DNA from: Cavenderia fasciculata
Lineage: Eukaryota; Evosea; Eumycetozoa; Acytosteliales; Cavenderiaceae
NCBI RefSeq assembly: GCF_000203815.1
Contig: NW_004457735.1
Coordinates: 1,860,001 to 1,924,000 of the forward strand
Length of the DNA: 64,000 nucleotides
Reading direction: 5' to 3'
In this document: positions 11,501-22,087 of the stretch, piece by piece
Position numbering within the stretch: position 1 is the stretch's first letter
Layout of the letters: every line of letters starts with the position of its first letter
Position numbers and translations under genes: made by a program
Notes under the pieces: model-generated
What the model was told of the DNA's origin: nothing
Seen by the model: only the letters and a program-made list of their open reading frames with translations
The model's database searches: none

Positions 11501-12345
11501 CGTTCTACCGTAACCAATTGCTCCATCACTTCCTCTGGGATGGTCTCATCTCTTGTGCATTGTTAAGTGCTATCAATAGACAAAAACCAACTAGTTCTTC
11601 ATCCAGCTACAATAGTAATCTAAAGATTAAAGAGAGTGAATTGATTGGCGATGTCAAGTTCTTGTTTGAGATCATGTCGGTAGAGTTTGTAAACAAACCA
11701 GGTACCGATAGCGAACACAACATTTTAGAGCATATCAACCGTATGGTTCAACGTGGTTATTTGGCCAAGTCTGCTCAAGGTGAATACAGCATCAACTCGT
11801 CGGGAGAAAGTGCAGTCACCTTTTTTGCCAACCTCTTTTGTCCAATCGTCGAGGGTTACATGGTAGCCATGTTGACCTTGTTCTCGATCCAACCAGATAT
11901 CTCTGTCAAAAAGAACGTCTTCCTCCAACGTGTCGGATGGTTCTCTGAAAAGATGTACGAAGAGGGCAGTCTCAACTATTACGAGTCTTGCTCTATGGAA
12001 ATGTTGGCCAACTCTGTCCATCTCTTTACCCAACTCAAGATCATCACCAAGAAGAAGCACACCGAGGTTGTCGGCAAGAGAACCACTCGTCAAAGCACCA
12101 AAAAGGAGAAAAAGCCAACCCGTCGTCAACAACAACAAGAAGCCGAAGAATACATCCAACTCTTGGCTCCATACAAAGAAAAGGATGGCAAGTTGAGAGA
12201 ATTGGCTGAAAAATTATCCTCTTATCGTAAGACTTTACCTGCTCGTCATCAAGTTAGCGATTTGCGTAAAACTGTTGTAGAAGATTTCTCAATGTTATCA
12301 AAATTAATAAAAAAAAAAACAAAACAAAACATAATTAATAAATAA
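8529..12345 (+). CDS. Fatty acyl-CoA reductase/acyltransferase fusion (ether lipids)
   Basis: Two exons (8529-9446 and 9535-12345) encode 1242 aa. The N-terminal half is a fatty acyl-CoA reductase: Rossmann motif TGTTGFVG near residue 16, and the YxxxK catalytic pair in NTYTFTKAITE. The C-terminal half is a PlsB/GNPAT-type acyltransferase: HRSYIDF (HX4D) near residue 605, GAFFLRR, FFIEGKRSRTGK (variant of FxEGTRSR) and QVAPIGISY. The reductase makes fatty alcohol and the acyltransferase acylates DHAP, the two inputs of ether-lipid synthesis in peroxisomes. A fused enzyme of this kind is known in dictyostelids. GC-rich, CGT/GTC-biased codons suggest high expression. The peroxisomal signal SKL occurs near the C-terminus but is followed by 12 more residues (IKKKTKQN and so on); see findings. 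Confidence 0.9.
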
Positions 12346-12460
12346 TTAATAAATAAAATACACATACCTTTTTGAAAAAAAACGAACGAAAGTTGAAAAT
12401 AACATTGTGCTAAAGTGTTTTTTGATTAAAGTAGAAGATATAGATACAGATATAAATCAA

Positions 12461-13972
12461 ATGGGAAAGAAACAACAACAAACTAAACCAACAACAACAA
12501 CAACAACAACTAATAATACAACAAACACTACTATTAATAGTCCACAAGTAGACTATTGGAAATCTAAGCTACTTGTAGATTTTAATCATAATGTTGATGA
12601 AGAAATAACAGTAGCTGTAGCAGTAGCAGATAAAGAAAAAGATCTAATTGAATCAACTACAACTACTACAACTACTACAGATAATAATGAAATAGTTTTA
12701 ACAACAACAACAATTAATTCTTCAGCTAAATTAATTAAAGAATTATATACAAATTATTTGGATAGATGTAAAGAGGATAAAGAAGATACTGTATACTTTT
12801 CACAAAACTATTGTGAAATTGCTAAAGGTATATTTAGTGAGACACTCACTACTTTGACTGAACTCATCTTGGAGAGAGACTTGGGAGGTGTTCAATATCA
12901 ATTACAATCAGAGTTGAAGAGAAATGCTGACTTTTTCACAGACCTTACATCTACCATTAAAAAGAAGGATAGAAATGGTAGAATATTGGTCAATGTTCAA
13001 CAACAATGTCAAATCAACAAGTTGTCTCTTCTCTTTGCCGTCGCGACAAATGATATTAAAATCGTTGATTTGATGCTCAAAAATGGTGCCACTGCTATTA
13101 TCAATGTTGGAGATACTGTCACCAAGATTACTCCACTTCACATGTCATTCATTATGGGTAACACTGCCATTGCAAAGTTGTTATTGGAGAATGGTGCCAA
13201 TTACGATTTGATGGATGGATTCCGTGCTCGTCCACTCGACTATGCTCGTTTAAGAAAGATGACCTCCATGTCAATTCCACCACGCCCACAAACCGTATCG
13301 ATCTACAACTACAAGAATAGTGCAACTGTTGAAAGTTGGACACTCGACCGATTCGAACGTGAACTTTCCATTCACTATGATGCATCGATTACAGCATCAC
13401 TAGAATACCTCATTGAACTTTGTTTTAGTTCCTTTCAAATCAATGCCGATCAAACATTTAGAGACAAGTATCTCAAGATGATTGAGAGATCGGGTGGCGA
13501 GGAGAACGTTATTGTCGGTTGGATATCGGATCAGGTGGGATGGGGTCTCTATGCCAACAAGGATTTCCAAAAGGGCGAGTATATAGTTAGATATGGAGGT
13601 CGTATCAACTCGGCTGAAAACATGGTCACCCATTGCTACAACATGATGTCGTCAATGGACGGTTTCGGTCTCGACGCCTACCGACATCGATCGATGGGTG
13701 GCATGATCAACCACTCTGCCAAGCACAAGAACGCCGAGTCGGAATGTATATTTGAATATGGTGCTGAACAAGCAATCATCACGGCCACCAAATTTATCGG
13801 ACGTGGTCAACAAATATTTATAGATTATTCAAACAGCTACTGGAATCCCGATCAAGATGACAACGATGATGATAATGGTAATAGTAAATTGATAACAGAC
13901 AGCATGGAAGAAATGGGTGGAAAGGATTCTTATCCTTCCTATATTCCTTCTATTTATATTAAAAGATCTTAA
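12461..13972 (+). CDS. Ankyrin-repeat SET-domain protein
   Basis: Single exon, 503 aa from MGKKQQQTKP. The head is poly-Thr/Asn. Residues about 190-270 hold ankyrin-like repeats (TKITPLHMSFIMGNTAIA, KLLLENGANYDLMDGF). The C-terminal 150 residues form a SET-like fold: VGWGLYANKDFQKGEYIVRY, MGGMINHSAKHKN (the N-H of the SET pseudoknot) and GQQIFIDYSNSYW (the D-Y motif). SET proteins methylate protein lysines; the substrate cannot be told. The classical ELTYDY is replaced by QIFIDYS, and there is no post-SET Cys cluster, so a non-histone target or a divergent activity is possible. The start was chosen at the first ATG after an in-frame stretch lacking Met. Confidence 0.75.
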   Translation: MGKKQQQTKPTTTTTTTNNTTNTTINSPQVDYWKSKLLVDFNHNVDEEITVAVAVADKEKDLIESTTTTTTTTDNNEIVLTTTTINSSAKLIKELYTNYLDRCKEDKEDTVYFSQNYCEIAKGIFSETLTTLTELILERDLGGVQYQLQSELKRNADFFTDLTSTIKKKDRNGRILVNVQQQCQINKLSLLFAVATNDIKIVDLMLKNGATAIINVGDTVTKITPLHMSFIMGNTAIAKLLLENGANYDLMDGFRARPLDYARLRKMTSMSIPPRPQTVSIYNYKNSATVESWTLDRFERELSIHYDASITASLEYLIELCFSSFQINADQTFRDKYLKMIERSGGEENVIVGWISDQVGWGLYANKDFQKGEYIVRYGGRINSAENMVTHCYNMMSSMDGFGLDAYRHRSMGGMINHSAKHKNAESECIFEYGAEQAIITATKFIGRGQQIFIDYSNSYWNPDQDDNDDDNGNSKLITDSMEEMGGKDSYPSYIPSIYIKRS

Positions 13973-14762
13973 GGAATAAATAATAATAAATTAATTAATA
14001 ATATTATTCTTTTTTTTTCGTTTTTTTTTTCAATTTTTTTTTTTAATGATGATCTCTAACAAGCTTCAACATTCTTAAATATACTGTTATTGTGCGAAAT
14101 GTGTCATGTGACTCGAATGAATGAATAGCACAATAGTATTACATTTACCTTTAAAGACATATTAATTTACCTTTTTTAAAATCTTTCCAAAACATCATCG
14201 CAGTCCTGGAAAACCTCCTCCAACTTTTGCGAGTGTATTCAACCATATGACGAGAAAAAGAAAATCTGACCACGAATCTTAATATTCAACAAACACCCAA
14301 AAAAAGAAACTACAGGAAAGGAAGCCAAAAAGCAATGGGTAAATGCATTTAAAGAGCAGTCCATGTATACTTATTGTAAATCAGATTTAATTAAAGAATA
14401 GAATAATAGCAGATCTTTGTTAGACAGTAGAGATTATACTGCGGTGTAACTCAAAGATGTAAACAGGAATGAGACAAAATTCAAGATGTATCTACGGTTT
14501 TCTCAATTATAGGGTTTTTATTTGTGAACATTGGCTGCTAACGTTAAAACATCAAGGAGCCACTACCATCCAATCAATATGCTACGAAAGGGATTGAAGG
14601 GAACCAAAGCCTTTTAAATACATATTTTGATCTCTTTTTTTCTTTTTCTTTCAAAAAAAAAAACGAACGAATGTAAGATGACCCTTTGAAACACTTTTGT
14701 GTATTGACAGTTCATTATTCTCCTCTTTACACATTACACAAATATAGCAACAAATCTTGGGA
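13973..14762. other. Intergenic, possible decayed short coding stretch
   Basis: Mostly AT-rich. A more complex stretch at about 14190-14360 can be read on the plus strand as an interrupted protein-like segment (HHRSPGKPPPTFASVFNHMT, a stop, then KEAKKQWVNAFKEQSMYTYC). It has no Met start of its own. It may be a relic or noise; no family is assigned. The remainder holds nothing identifiable. Confidence 0.25.
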
Positions 14763-16520
14763 ATGTCAAATAAATGCGTAATCGAAGAGATTGTACCAAG
14801 ACAACAAAAAGGAGTTGAACGACTACAGGTATACTTGGCAGCTAAAAAGTTTACTCTCAAAGGACAAGATAAACCAGTCACTCTAAACAAAACGAGTATC
14901 GTCAAACTCATCACTCAAGGACAGATATCAATCAACGATAAAGTTGTTCAAGAAAAGAATGCAAAGATTAGAGCAAATGATCGAATATTGATAACCTTGC
15001 CTACTTCTACTACCTCTACTACATCCTCTTCAAACAACAGTGAAAGTGGTCAACAATCAACTACTACTACAGTCATTGGAAAAGAGATTAATTTAGTAGC
15101 AACTAAAATAGATTTGAATATACTATTTGAAGATGAGTATATTGTTGTTATTAATAAGCCGGCTGGTATGATTGTTCATCCACCTCCACCATCACCAAAT
15201 CATCCATTGAATGAAGAGAATCAAACGAGAACACTTGTCAATGCATTGTTGTATCGATACGGTGCAAAGGGATTATCGATTGTTGGTGGTGTCGATAGAC
15301 CGGGTATCGTACATCGTCTCGACAAGGATACTGCAGGTATACTGATCGTTGCAAAGAATGATTCAGTTCATGAAATGGTCAAAAAGATGTTACAGGATCA
15401 CACATCAACGACGATTAAAGGATCGATGAGTGCCAAGGCCAACAACAACAACAACAAACCAACCACCATTCAAAAAACATATTATTGTTTGGTGACTGGT
15501 AAACCAAAGGAATCACATGGAATCATCAACAAGGCCATTTCAAGACATCCAATGGACAGAAACAAAATGGTTATCGATGAATCAAAAGGAAAGGAATCAA
15601 TCACAGAATACAAAGTAATCAAAAGTTGGGATAAAATCGATTTGGAAATCATCAAACCAAAGAAGAGTAATGAAGCAAAGGATTATGATAATAGTGAATA
15701 TGATATAATATCAAAGAAAATTAATAATAACAAAAAGAAACCAACCAATAATAATAAGAATCAAAATAATAGTAAATTTATAATAGATAGTGATAGTGAC
15801 GAGAATGAAGATGATTCCGAGGAAGAAGATGAATCTGAAGAAGAAGAAGAAGAAGTACCAGTTAAATCAACTAAAAAACAACAACCAAAAAGTAAATTTA
15901 TTATTATCGATAGTGATGAAGATGAGGACGAAGATGAAGATGAAGATGATGACGATGATGAAGAAGAGGAATCAGAGGAAGACGATTCAGATAATTCAGA
16001 TGATTCAGACGATTCAGATGAAGAAACAAAATATGTTGGTAAAAAGATTGGAGCAAGAAATTATACATTGATGGAGATTACTTTACATACTGGTAGACAA
16101 CATCAAATTAGAGTTCATATGACCAGTGAAGGTCTACCTATTGTTGGTGACCCAATCTATTCTGGAAAATCAAATCAATTTATGGTTCCTTATTTATTAT
16201 TGGCATCTGTAGCATTACGATTCCAACATCCAATCACCAAACAACAAATGGAATTTACAATTCCAAATCCACCTCATTTACAATCATTTATCGATCAACT
16301 TGATAAAGAACAATTAAAACAATATCCAAATATCCAAAAAAATAATAATATTAATAGTTTTGTAAATAATAATAATAATAATGATAATGGACAAAAATCA
16401 ACACCTACAATTACCAAACAACAATTAACAAAAAAAGAAGAAGAAGAGTTGGCCTTGGATATGGAATTTTTGTATTATAACAACAAAAATAATACAAACA
16501 AAAAGAAAGGAAGAAAATAA
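14763..16520 (+). CDS. RluD/RluA-family pseudouridine synthase
   Basis: 585 aa, no intron. An N-terminal S4 RNA-binding fold (VERLQVYLAAKKF, VKLITQGQISINDKVV) is followed by the RluA catalytic domain: INKPAGMIVHPP, the signature HRLDKDTAGILIVAKN with the catalytic Asp, KTYYCLVTGKP, and LHTGRQHQIRVHMTSEGLPI. The enzyme isomerises uridine to pseudouridine in structured RNA (rRNA, tRNA or mRNA). A dictyostelid-style insertion splits the catalytic domain (residues about 300-425, Asn/Lys then very acidic Asp/Glu/Ser repeats). A poly-Asn and Lys-rich tail ends the protein. Start: first ATG of the frame; an upstream stop is close. Cellular site (mitochondrial or nuclear) is not evident. Confidence 0.88.
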   Translation: MSNKCVIEEIVPRQQKGVERLQVYLAAKKFTLKGQDKPVTLNKTSIVKLITQGQISINDKVVQEKNAKIRANDRILITLPTSTTSTTSSSNNSESGQQSTTTTVIGKEINLVATKIDLNILFEDEYIVVINKPAGMIVHPPPPSPNHPLNEENQTRTLVNALLYRYGAKGLSIVGGVDRPGIVHRLDKDTAGILIVAKNDSVHEMVKKMLQDHTSTTIKGSMSAKANNNNNKPTTIQKTYYCLVTGKPKESHGIINKAISRHPMDRNKMVIDESKGKESITEYKVIKSWDKIDLEIIKPKKSNEAKDYDNSEYDIISKKINNNKKKPTNNNKNQNNSKFIIDSDSDENEDDSEEEDESEEEEEEVPVKSTKKQQPKSKFIIIDSDEDEDEDEDEDDDDDEEEESEEDDSDNSDDSDDSDEETKYVGKKIGARNYTLMEITLHTGRQHQIRVHMTSEGLPIVGDPIYSGKSNQFMVPYLLLASVALRFQHPITKQQMEFTIPNPPHLQSFIDQLDKEQLKQYPNIQKNNNINSFVNNNNNNDNGQKSTPTITKQQLTKKEEEELALDMEFLYYNNKNNTNKKKGRK

Positions 16521-16762
16521 ATGGATTGAAGGGTACCAAATCTCACCCCCCTAGCACTAGCAATAGCTCTCACTCGAGGTTTCAAAATCGATGTACGTAG
16601 AATGAAAAGAAACACAATCAATTTGAATATATAATCCTTTGACATCGATTAATATGAATGTGAATCGAGATGATTCAGATGCATATATTAAGTATATTTC
16701 AATGCCTATCTACCCTACCTACACCTGTCACCCCTACCTTACATTGACCAAGAAAAAAAACA

Positions 16763-16773
16763 GTGTGGGTGTG
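16763..16773 (+). promoter_or_regulatory. G-box-like element (GTGTGGGTGTG)
   Basis: A GT-rich element matching the TGGGTGTG type bound by G-box binding factor in dictyostelid developmental promoters. A partial inverted partner (CACCCAAACACACTCAC) starts at about 16827, with a short AT palindrome (TTTAAACTTTAAAAG region) between. The distance to the nearest downstream start (3.5 kb) is large, so the target is unclear. Confidence 0.3.
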
Positions 16774-18333
16774 TATGGTTTAAAACACTTTTAAACTTTA
16801 AAAGTTTAAGGGTTTTGATCATGATCACCCAAACACACTCACTCTACACTTCACAAAGAAGCAGAGTAGCACCCCCCATTTTTTATAACATTCCTTCCTG
16901 AACTGGTATACTGCTCTCATTGCAAAGGTTGACACTACAGGCAATGTGCATTAACTTTAACATTATCAACACACCATTATCGATCACATCAACATTATTT
17001 TTGTTATGGGTTGTACACCCTAACGTCTATACACTATCCACCTCCTTTTGGCATGCATATTGATAGATAGATTGGGATGGATGGATGTTCCTCCTCCAAC
17101 TTGTTTGTGACTGATACCAGTTTTAATGGTTGGTCTAAAGTATAAAGAATCGCTCAATTCAATCAATCAATCAAATGCTTTGAAAAAGAGTTTGAAACCC
17201 CATATCGAGTGAGGTGGATAAAGAGGATAAGGAAATATTTCCATTTTAATTTTACATTAATTGAATTGTGTAATCACTATCAACTATTCATCAAGAAGAA
17301 GCTTCTTGACTCGATTAATTTTTAAAATATTTATTCTACATTTATTTGTTTATTCTATTTTTATTTTATTTATTTGTACAATATATTTTTTTTTTAAAAA
17401 AGTACCCTCCATCCTTCCTTCCTCCTCCTCCTCCCCCTCCTTCATACACATCTTTAATATTATCAATTAAGATAGTTCTATTTCCATCAATTCAATGTTG
17501 TGGACACTATCGTTGCAACGATCTTGATCATCCACACATCCAGATTTATTATTTTAAAAAAAAATGTAATTGATTAAACAGCCTATCTATCTGTTGCTTG
17601 CCTGGGTGTTGATCAATCCACAATTAGATAATTGACCTGTTTTACTTTCACGATTATTTAACACCCCCTACCACAACATCATAACAACAACTATCAAAAA
17701 TAACACTCGATTGAATTATTTTTGGTACAATCCAATCACAACAATAACAATGGTCAAATTTATCTCTCTTGTCAACAATAGATTTGTAGATTTGTTGATA
17801 ACAATATCCGAACGGATTAACTCAAAGAAAAGAGAATGTACGACATTATGATGATGATGATGTTCAAAACCAACAATCATCCCCACAACCTCTCTAAAAT
17901 TAACCAAATTTTTGACCAAAGGTTAAAAGATGTTGGAAATCCTTCCCAACTACAATTGTTGGACAGGTTTAATAACCGCATTCACAACTCACTCAAGACA
18001 GACAGACAGATAGATAATATTTGAATGAATCATTGTTGAATTGTTAATCATTTACCGTTATTATTTTTATTTAAAATCCTGTTTATAATTAAAATTCATT
18101 GTAAGAATCACCCATAATAATATTGACATCCCAAACACTAGTATCTCTTCAACATCCTTACCGCACATGCCAATGACAAATAATAATAATAATAATAATA
18201 ATATTATAAATATTTATAATCTTTTGATCGGTATTCGACAACAGACACGCACTAGCACCACTTTCAAAACCACTTGGTCAACATCGTTTGATTGGTGTGT
18301 GAGTGGTTTTCAATGATGTCTAAAACCCAACCC

Positions 18334-18377
18334 ACCACCATACCACGTTTGATACATCTACCAACCGGTATGGTGGT
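18334..18377. repeat. Perfect 11-bp inverted repeat, 22-bp loop
   Basis: ACCACCATACC (18334-18344) pairs exactly with GGTATGGTGGT (18367-18377). A further ACCACCC follows at about 18383. It could be a protein-binding palindrome or an RNA hairpin. Confidence 0.6.
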
Positions 18378-20243
18378 ATAGTACCACCCACTCCTCCCTA
18401 TTTTTTTTGTGAGGGGGATTGTCCTATTGTTGTTGGCGGACATCACATTAAAGACAAACAACAACAACAAACATCATTCAGCAACATCGACGACATACTC
18501 ACAATATGCATCATCACCAACAACAACAACAACAACAGCAACACCTGTAACATCACATTTGTTGGTTATTCACCATCATCCATCATCATCAGTTTACTTT
18601 AATTTTTTAATATTTTAAAAATTAACAATAATATTATTGTTGTTGAACAACAAACAAAACAAATATACCAACAACAAATAATCAGAAGAAAATTACACCT
18701 AGTTTCTATAGAAAATAGTACAACAATCGTGGTAAATTTTTCTCACTCATATTGTATTCCACCCACCCACTGTTTGATTGATCGCACATACTCTCTCACC
18801 ATCCAACACTGCCAGCTTGCTTCCTACTACTATTTTATGCAATTATTTCCATATTTATCCAACTCATTGTGGTTGGTTTATTTAATGATTAAAATCATCA
18901 CCATCACTATAGTGACAGTCATTTGGTGTGTCTGCTCGATCTAATTATTTACCCTGAATGGGGATGATGACACATCACCAAATCCTGTTCTGTTCACTCA
19001 CCACCACATTTACTTTTCACTGTATACTAAATTCGAATATTACCTGTTCATTTCTCTAGAAACACCGTCATCAAGGGGTGGGTTGGTGTGTCTATGAGTG
19101 ACAAAGTGTGCGAACGTGGGTTATAGAGGGAAAGAGAAAAATTGACAAGAATAAAAAAAAAAAAGAGAATAACAACCATTACATCATCGCACAAAGCGGA
19201 ACATCAGACATAAAATAGGTGGATACATACAACTGGTTCCAGTAGCACCAGCAGCAGTAGCAAGTTGAACACAAACTAGTGGAACCAACCTTTCCTTCCA
19301 TCTATAGTAATAGTTTTATTTAACATTTTGGATTTTTATACATTTTGACAACCATCCATCCATCCATCCATCCTTGACTTGATCAAACCACCAAACACCA
19401 TCAATCCATTTTCATCATCATCATCATCACCAACAACCAACAACCAACGATTAGAAAAAAAAAGAAGTTTCAAGTACTACTTTATTAGTTTGTGTTTGGC
19501 CAAATCGAAATAGTTTAATCACGATCACAGATATCGAAAAGTATTGTTATTGTTTGACTCAACTGTCACATCATCAATTTCACACAAGTAAGTGTGCAAT
19601 CACTACTGTCACCATAGTCAGTCAAATCAATCTTAAAGAATACTCGTTGTTCCGTTGGTGGTGTTATTTGTTTGTTTGTTCTGTGCGTTGTGTTGTGTTG
19701 TTATTGTCAACAGATGTTTTTGGTAAATACCGTTAGTTGGTGTATTATTATTATTTGTTTGTTTGTTTTTTTAATCCCCTCCCAATATTGACAGCTGGGT
19801 ATTATATTTTCAATAATTATTCACCAACTAATCATAAATACCGTCGGTCCATTTCTTAAAAGATTTTATTACTATTCGAACTTTAATTATTATATTCATT
19901 TCCAACAATTTCCAAACTTTTGCTATTCTTGTTTTCCAATTTTATACTATTCATACAATCTCTAATCAACATTTATCAACATCATTGACATCATTATTAA
20001 CATCATCAAAAAACTAACTAAAATTAATTTCCAACAGTCACATAAATTTAAATTCTCAAACAGAAAAAGTAGTAGCAAGCAAGAAAGCAAGCAAGTTCAT
20101 CATCATTTTAATAGATAAAAGATTTAATTAAATTAATTATCAATCGAAACAAACAATCATATATAATCTATACTTTAATTAATTAATTAAATAATCATCA
20201 ACCAAATACAATATCTTTTTAAAAAAAAAAAAACCAATCAAAA

Positions 20244-20981
20244 ATGGGTGGAGTTAGTTCAAGAGTATTAAAACTATTTAAACAAAGAGATACTAAAATT
20301 TTATGTCTCGGATTAGATGGAGCTGGAAAAGTATGTATATTTTTAAATTAAACAAATCAATCAAAGTTTATTATTTATTTACTTACTTTATTTTTTTAGA
20401 CAACATTATTATATAAATTAATATTAAATGAAGTCGTTGAAACCATTCCAACATTGGGATACAATGTAGAAACTGTACAACATAAAAATTTAACCTTTTC
20501 AGTTTGGGATTTGGCAGGTCAAGAAAGAATCCGTGCCACTTTCTGGACACCATTCTTTGCCAAGACATCTGCCATTATATTTGTAGTCGATAGTAGTGAT
20601 CGTAGTAGAATCGAAGAGGCATCAACTGAATTGAATAAATTGATGAAAGAAGATGAACTCAAAAACATACCGGTCCTAGTATATGCCACAAAACAAGATT
20701 GCGTCGATCCAATGGATGTACCAGAGCTCACCGATTGCTTAAACCTTCACCAAGTCAAAGATAGAAAATGGTATATCCAACCAGCCAGAACTATCGAAGG
20801 TATTGGTATCTATGAAGGTTTGGATTGGTTGGCAAATCTACTCACCGACAAGAAAAAACATCAAAAGAAATCATCAACTGCATCTGACACCAAATCACCA
20901 AATGCAACATCCCCTGTAACCTCTCCTAAATTCCCATCATTTAATTTTAATAGTAAAAAAACAACTCCAATTAAAACTTAA
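20244..20981 (+). CDS. Arf/Arl-family small GTPase
   Basis: Two exons (20244-20330, 20400-20981), 222 aa. MGG at the start offers an N-myristoylation glycine, followed by an amphipathic stretch (VSSRVLKLFKQ). P-loop GLDGAGKTT is split by the intron after GAGK; switch I is PTLGYNVET; switch II is WDLAGQERIR, where Arf proteins normally have WDxGGQ; guanine contact TKQD; SAx-like segment is IQPARTIEG. Arf/Arl GTPases recruit effectors to membranes. The last 35 residues (Lys/Ser/Pro-rich, KKHQKKSSTASDTKS onward) extend past the usual 180-aa Arf length. The exact subfamily is not clear; the Gly-to-Ala change in switch II is worth noting because that Gly is next to the catalytic Gln. Confidence 0.85.
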
Positions 20982-21334
20982 AAAATAACAAGAATGGTAG
21001 AATAATAATAATATATAATATATAATAATAATGTAAATAATAATAATAATAATAATAATTAATTAAACCAAAAAATTGAACCATGTAGGATCATATTTTT
21101 TTTCTCTCTCTCTCTTTGGGACATTCATTAATAATAACCTAAACCAATCACAACTAGCAACCTATTTAATTGTAATCAATAATTGGAATAAATAAAAAAG
21201 AAAACATGTAAATCACAAAAAAGAGTAGTAATTCCACTTTACACAAAGATCTTTGTATTGATTAATAAATTATTTATTTGGTTGGGGGGTTTTTAACAAT
21301 CTTCATATTGACATGGCATCTTGGACTTGACGAC

Positions 21335-21835
21335 CTATGAAACCTGAGCAGGGAAGTTTACAACAGATCCATTAATGTGCATAGTGAAAGAAATTGGGTT
21401 GTCAAAAGAAGCGCGGAATGGAACAAAGGAAACAAAAGAGTTGTCGGTCCAATAACGAGCAAAGAGACCAGTCATGGTCTTGTTTTGAGAATCAGCAGTA
21501 ACACTAGAAACAAATGGAGCAACTTGACCATTGTTCAAAAAGAGGCCAGAGTAGGTACCGTTGTTTTTCATGGTCATGTTGAATTGAGTATAATAACATG
21601 AAAGAGATGACTTGGCATTGAAATATATTGACCTTCAATTTCAGTTTGGACTATTATTGATGAGACAGTATTTTAAAAATAAAAATGAACGGGGTTAGGC
21701 TTTGGAAAAGATAAAGTATTGATTGTATTGTCTCTACCTACGACTGTATGCCAATACAAAGGAGCAAAGTAAAACAATGGATACTCTGAACCAGCTCCAG
21801 GATGGAATGGTGCTGAATTTGGGTCAACTTACTGC
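21335..21835 (-). pseudogene. Remnant of a secreted-type protein gene
   Basis: The last 81 codons read cleanly on the minus strand (SGLFLNNGQVAPFVSS, FARYWTDNSFVSFVPF, MHINGSVVNFPAQVS, stop), with several N-glycosylation sites. Upstream, protein-like sequence continues in other frames (FHPGAGSEYPLFYFAPLYWH, then YFNAKSSLSCYYTQFN), separated by frame changes near 21630-21680. There is no start codon or signal peptide, and the 5' part fades at about 21835. I read it as the decayed 3' part of a host gene. An unusual multi-exon gene is possible. Family not recognised. Confidence 0.4.
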
Positions 21836-22087
21836 TTGCCAATAAATCACTATACACACAACCCGCCCCCCCCTCCCTTTAAATTATTTAACATCTAAAT
21901 ATAATATTAATTAATTAACAATAATAAATTAAAACCGAAAAAATGTTCTATGAGAGGTGATCATCGCATTCATTGAGCCAAAATATTTTTAATCATAGTC
22001 ACCATCTCTTTTTCTTTCTCTCCCTCTCTCTCTCTCTATTTATATATTTATTTATATTCAATAACTTGTTGCTGTAGATTGTTAGTC

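Larger units (their letters stand above)
16521..20243. other. 3.7-kb gene-poor region before the Arf-like gene
   Basis: No open frame with coding character is seen on either strand; open stretches here are short and AT- or repeat-driven. Contents: a G-box-like element (16763-16773), simple repeats (CATC at 19357-19373, CAT at 19407-19425, AAT at 18179-18205), a hairpin (18334-18377), and CCCATAA at about 18112, the type of upstream element described for dictyostelid small RNAs. The last 300 bp look like the 5' leader of the Arf-like gene. Confidence 0.5.

Noticed and set aside
18112-18240. Small-RNA gene downstream of the CCCATAA box
   Set aside because: The expected start region is an AAT repeat with no stem or conserved motif; evidence too weak to call a gene.
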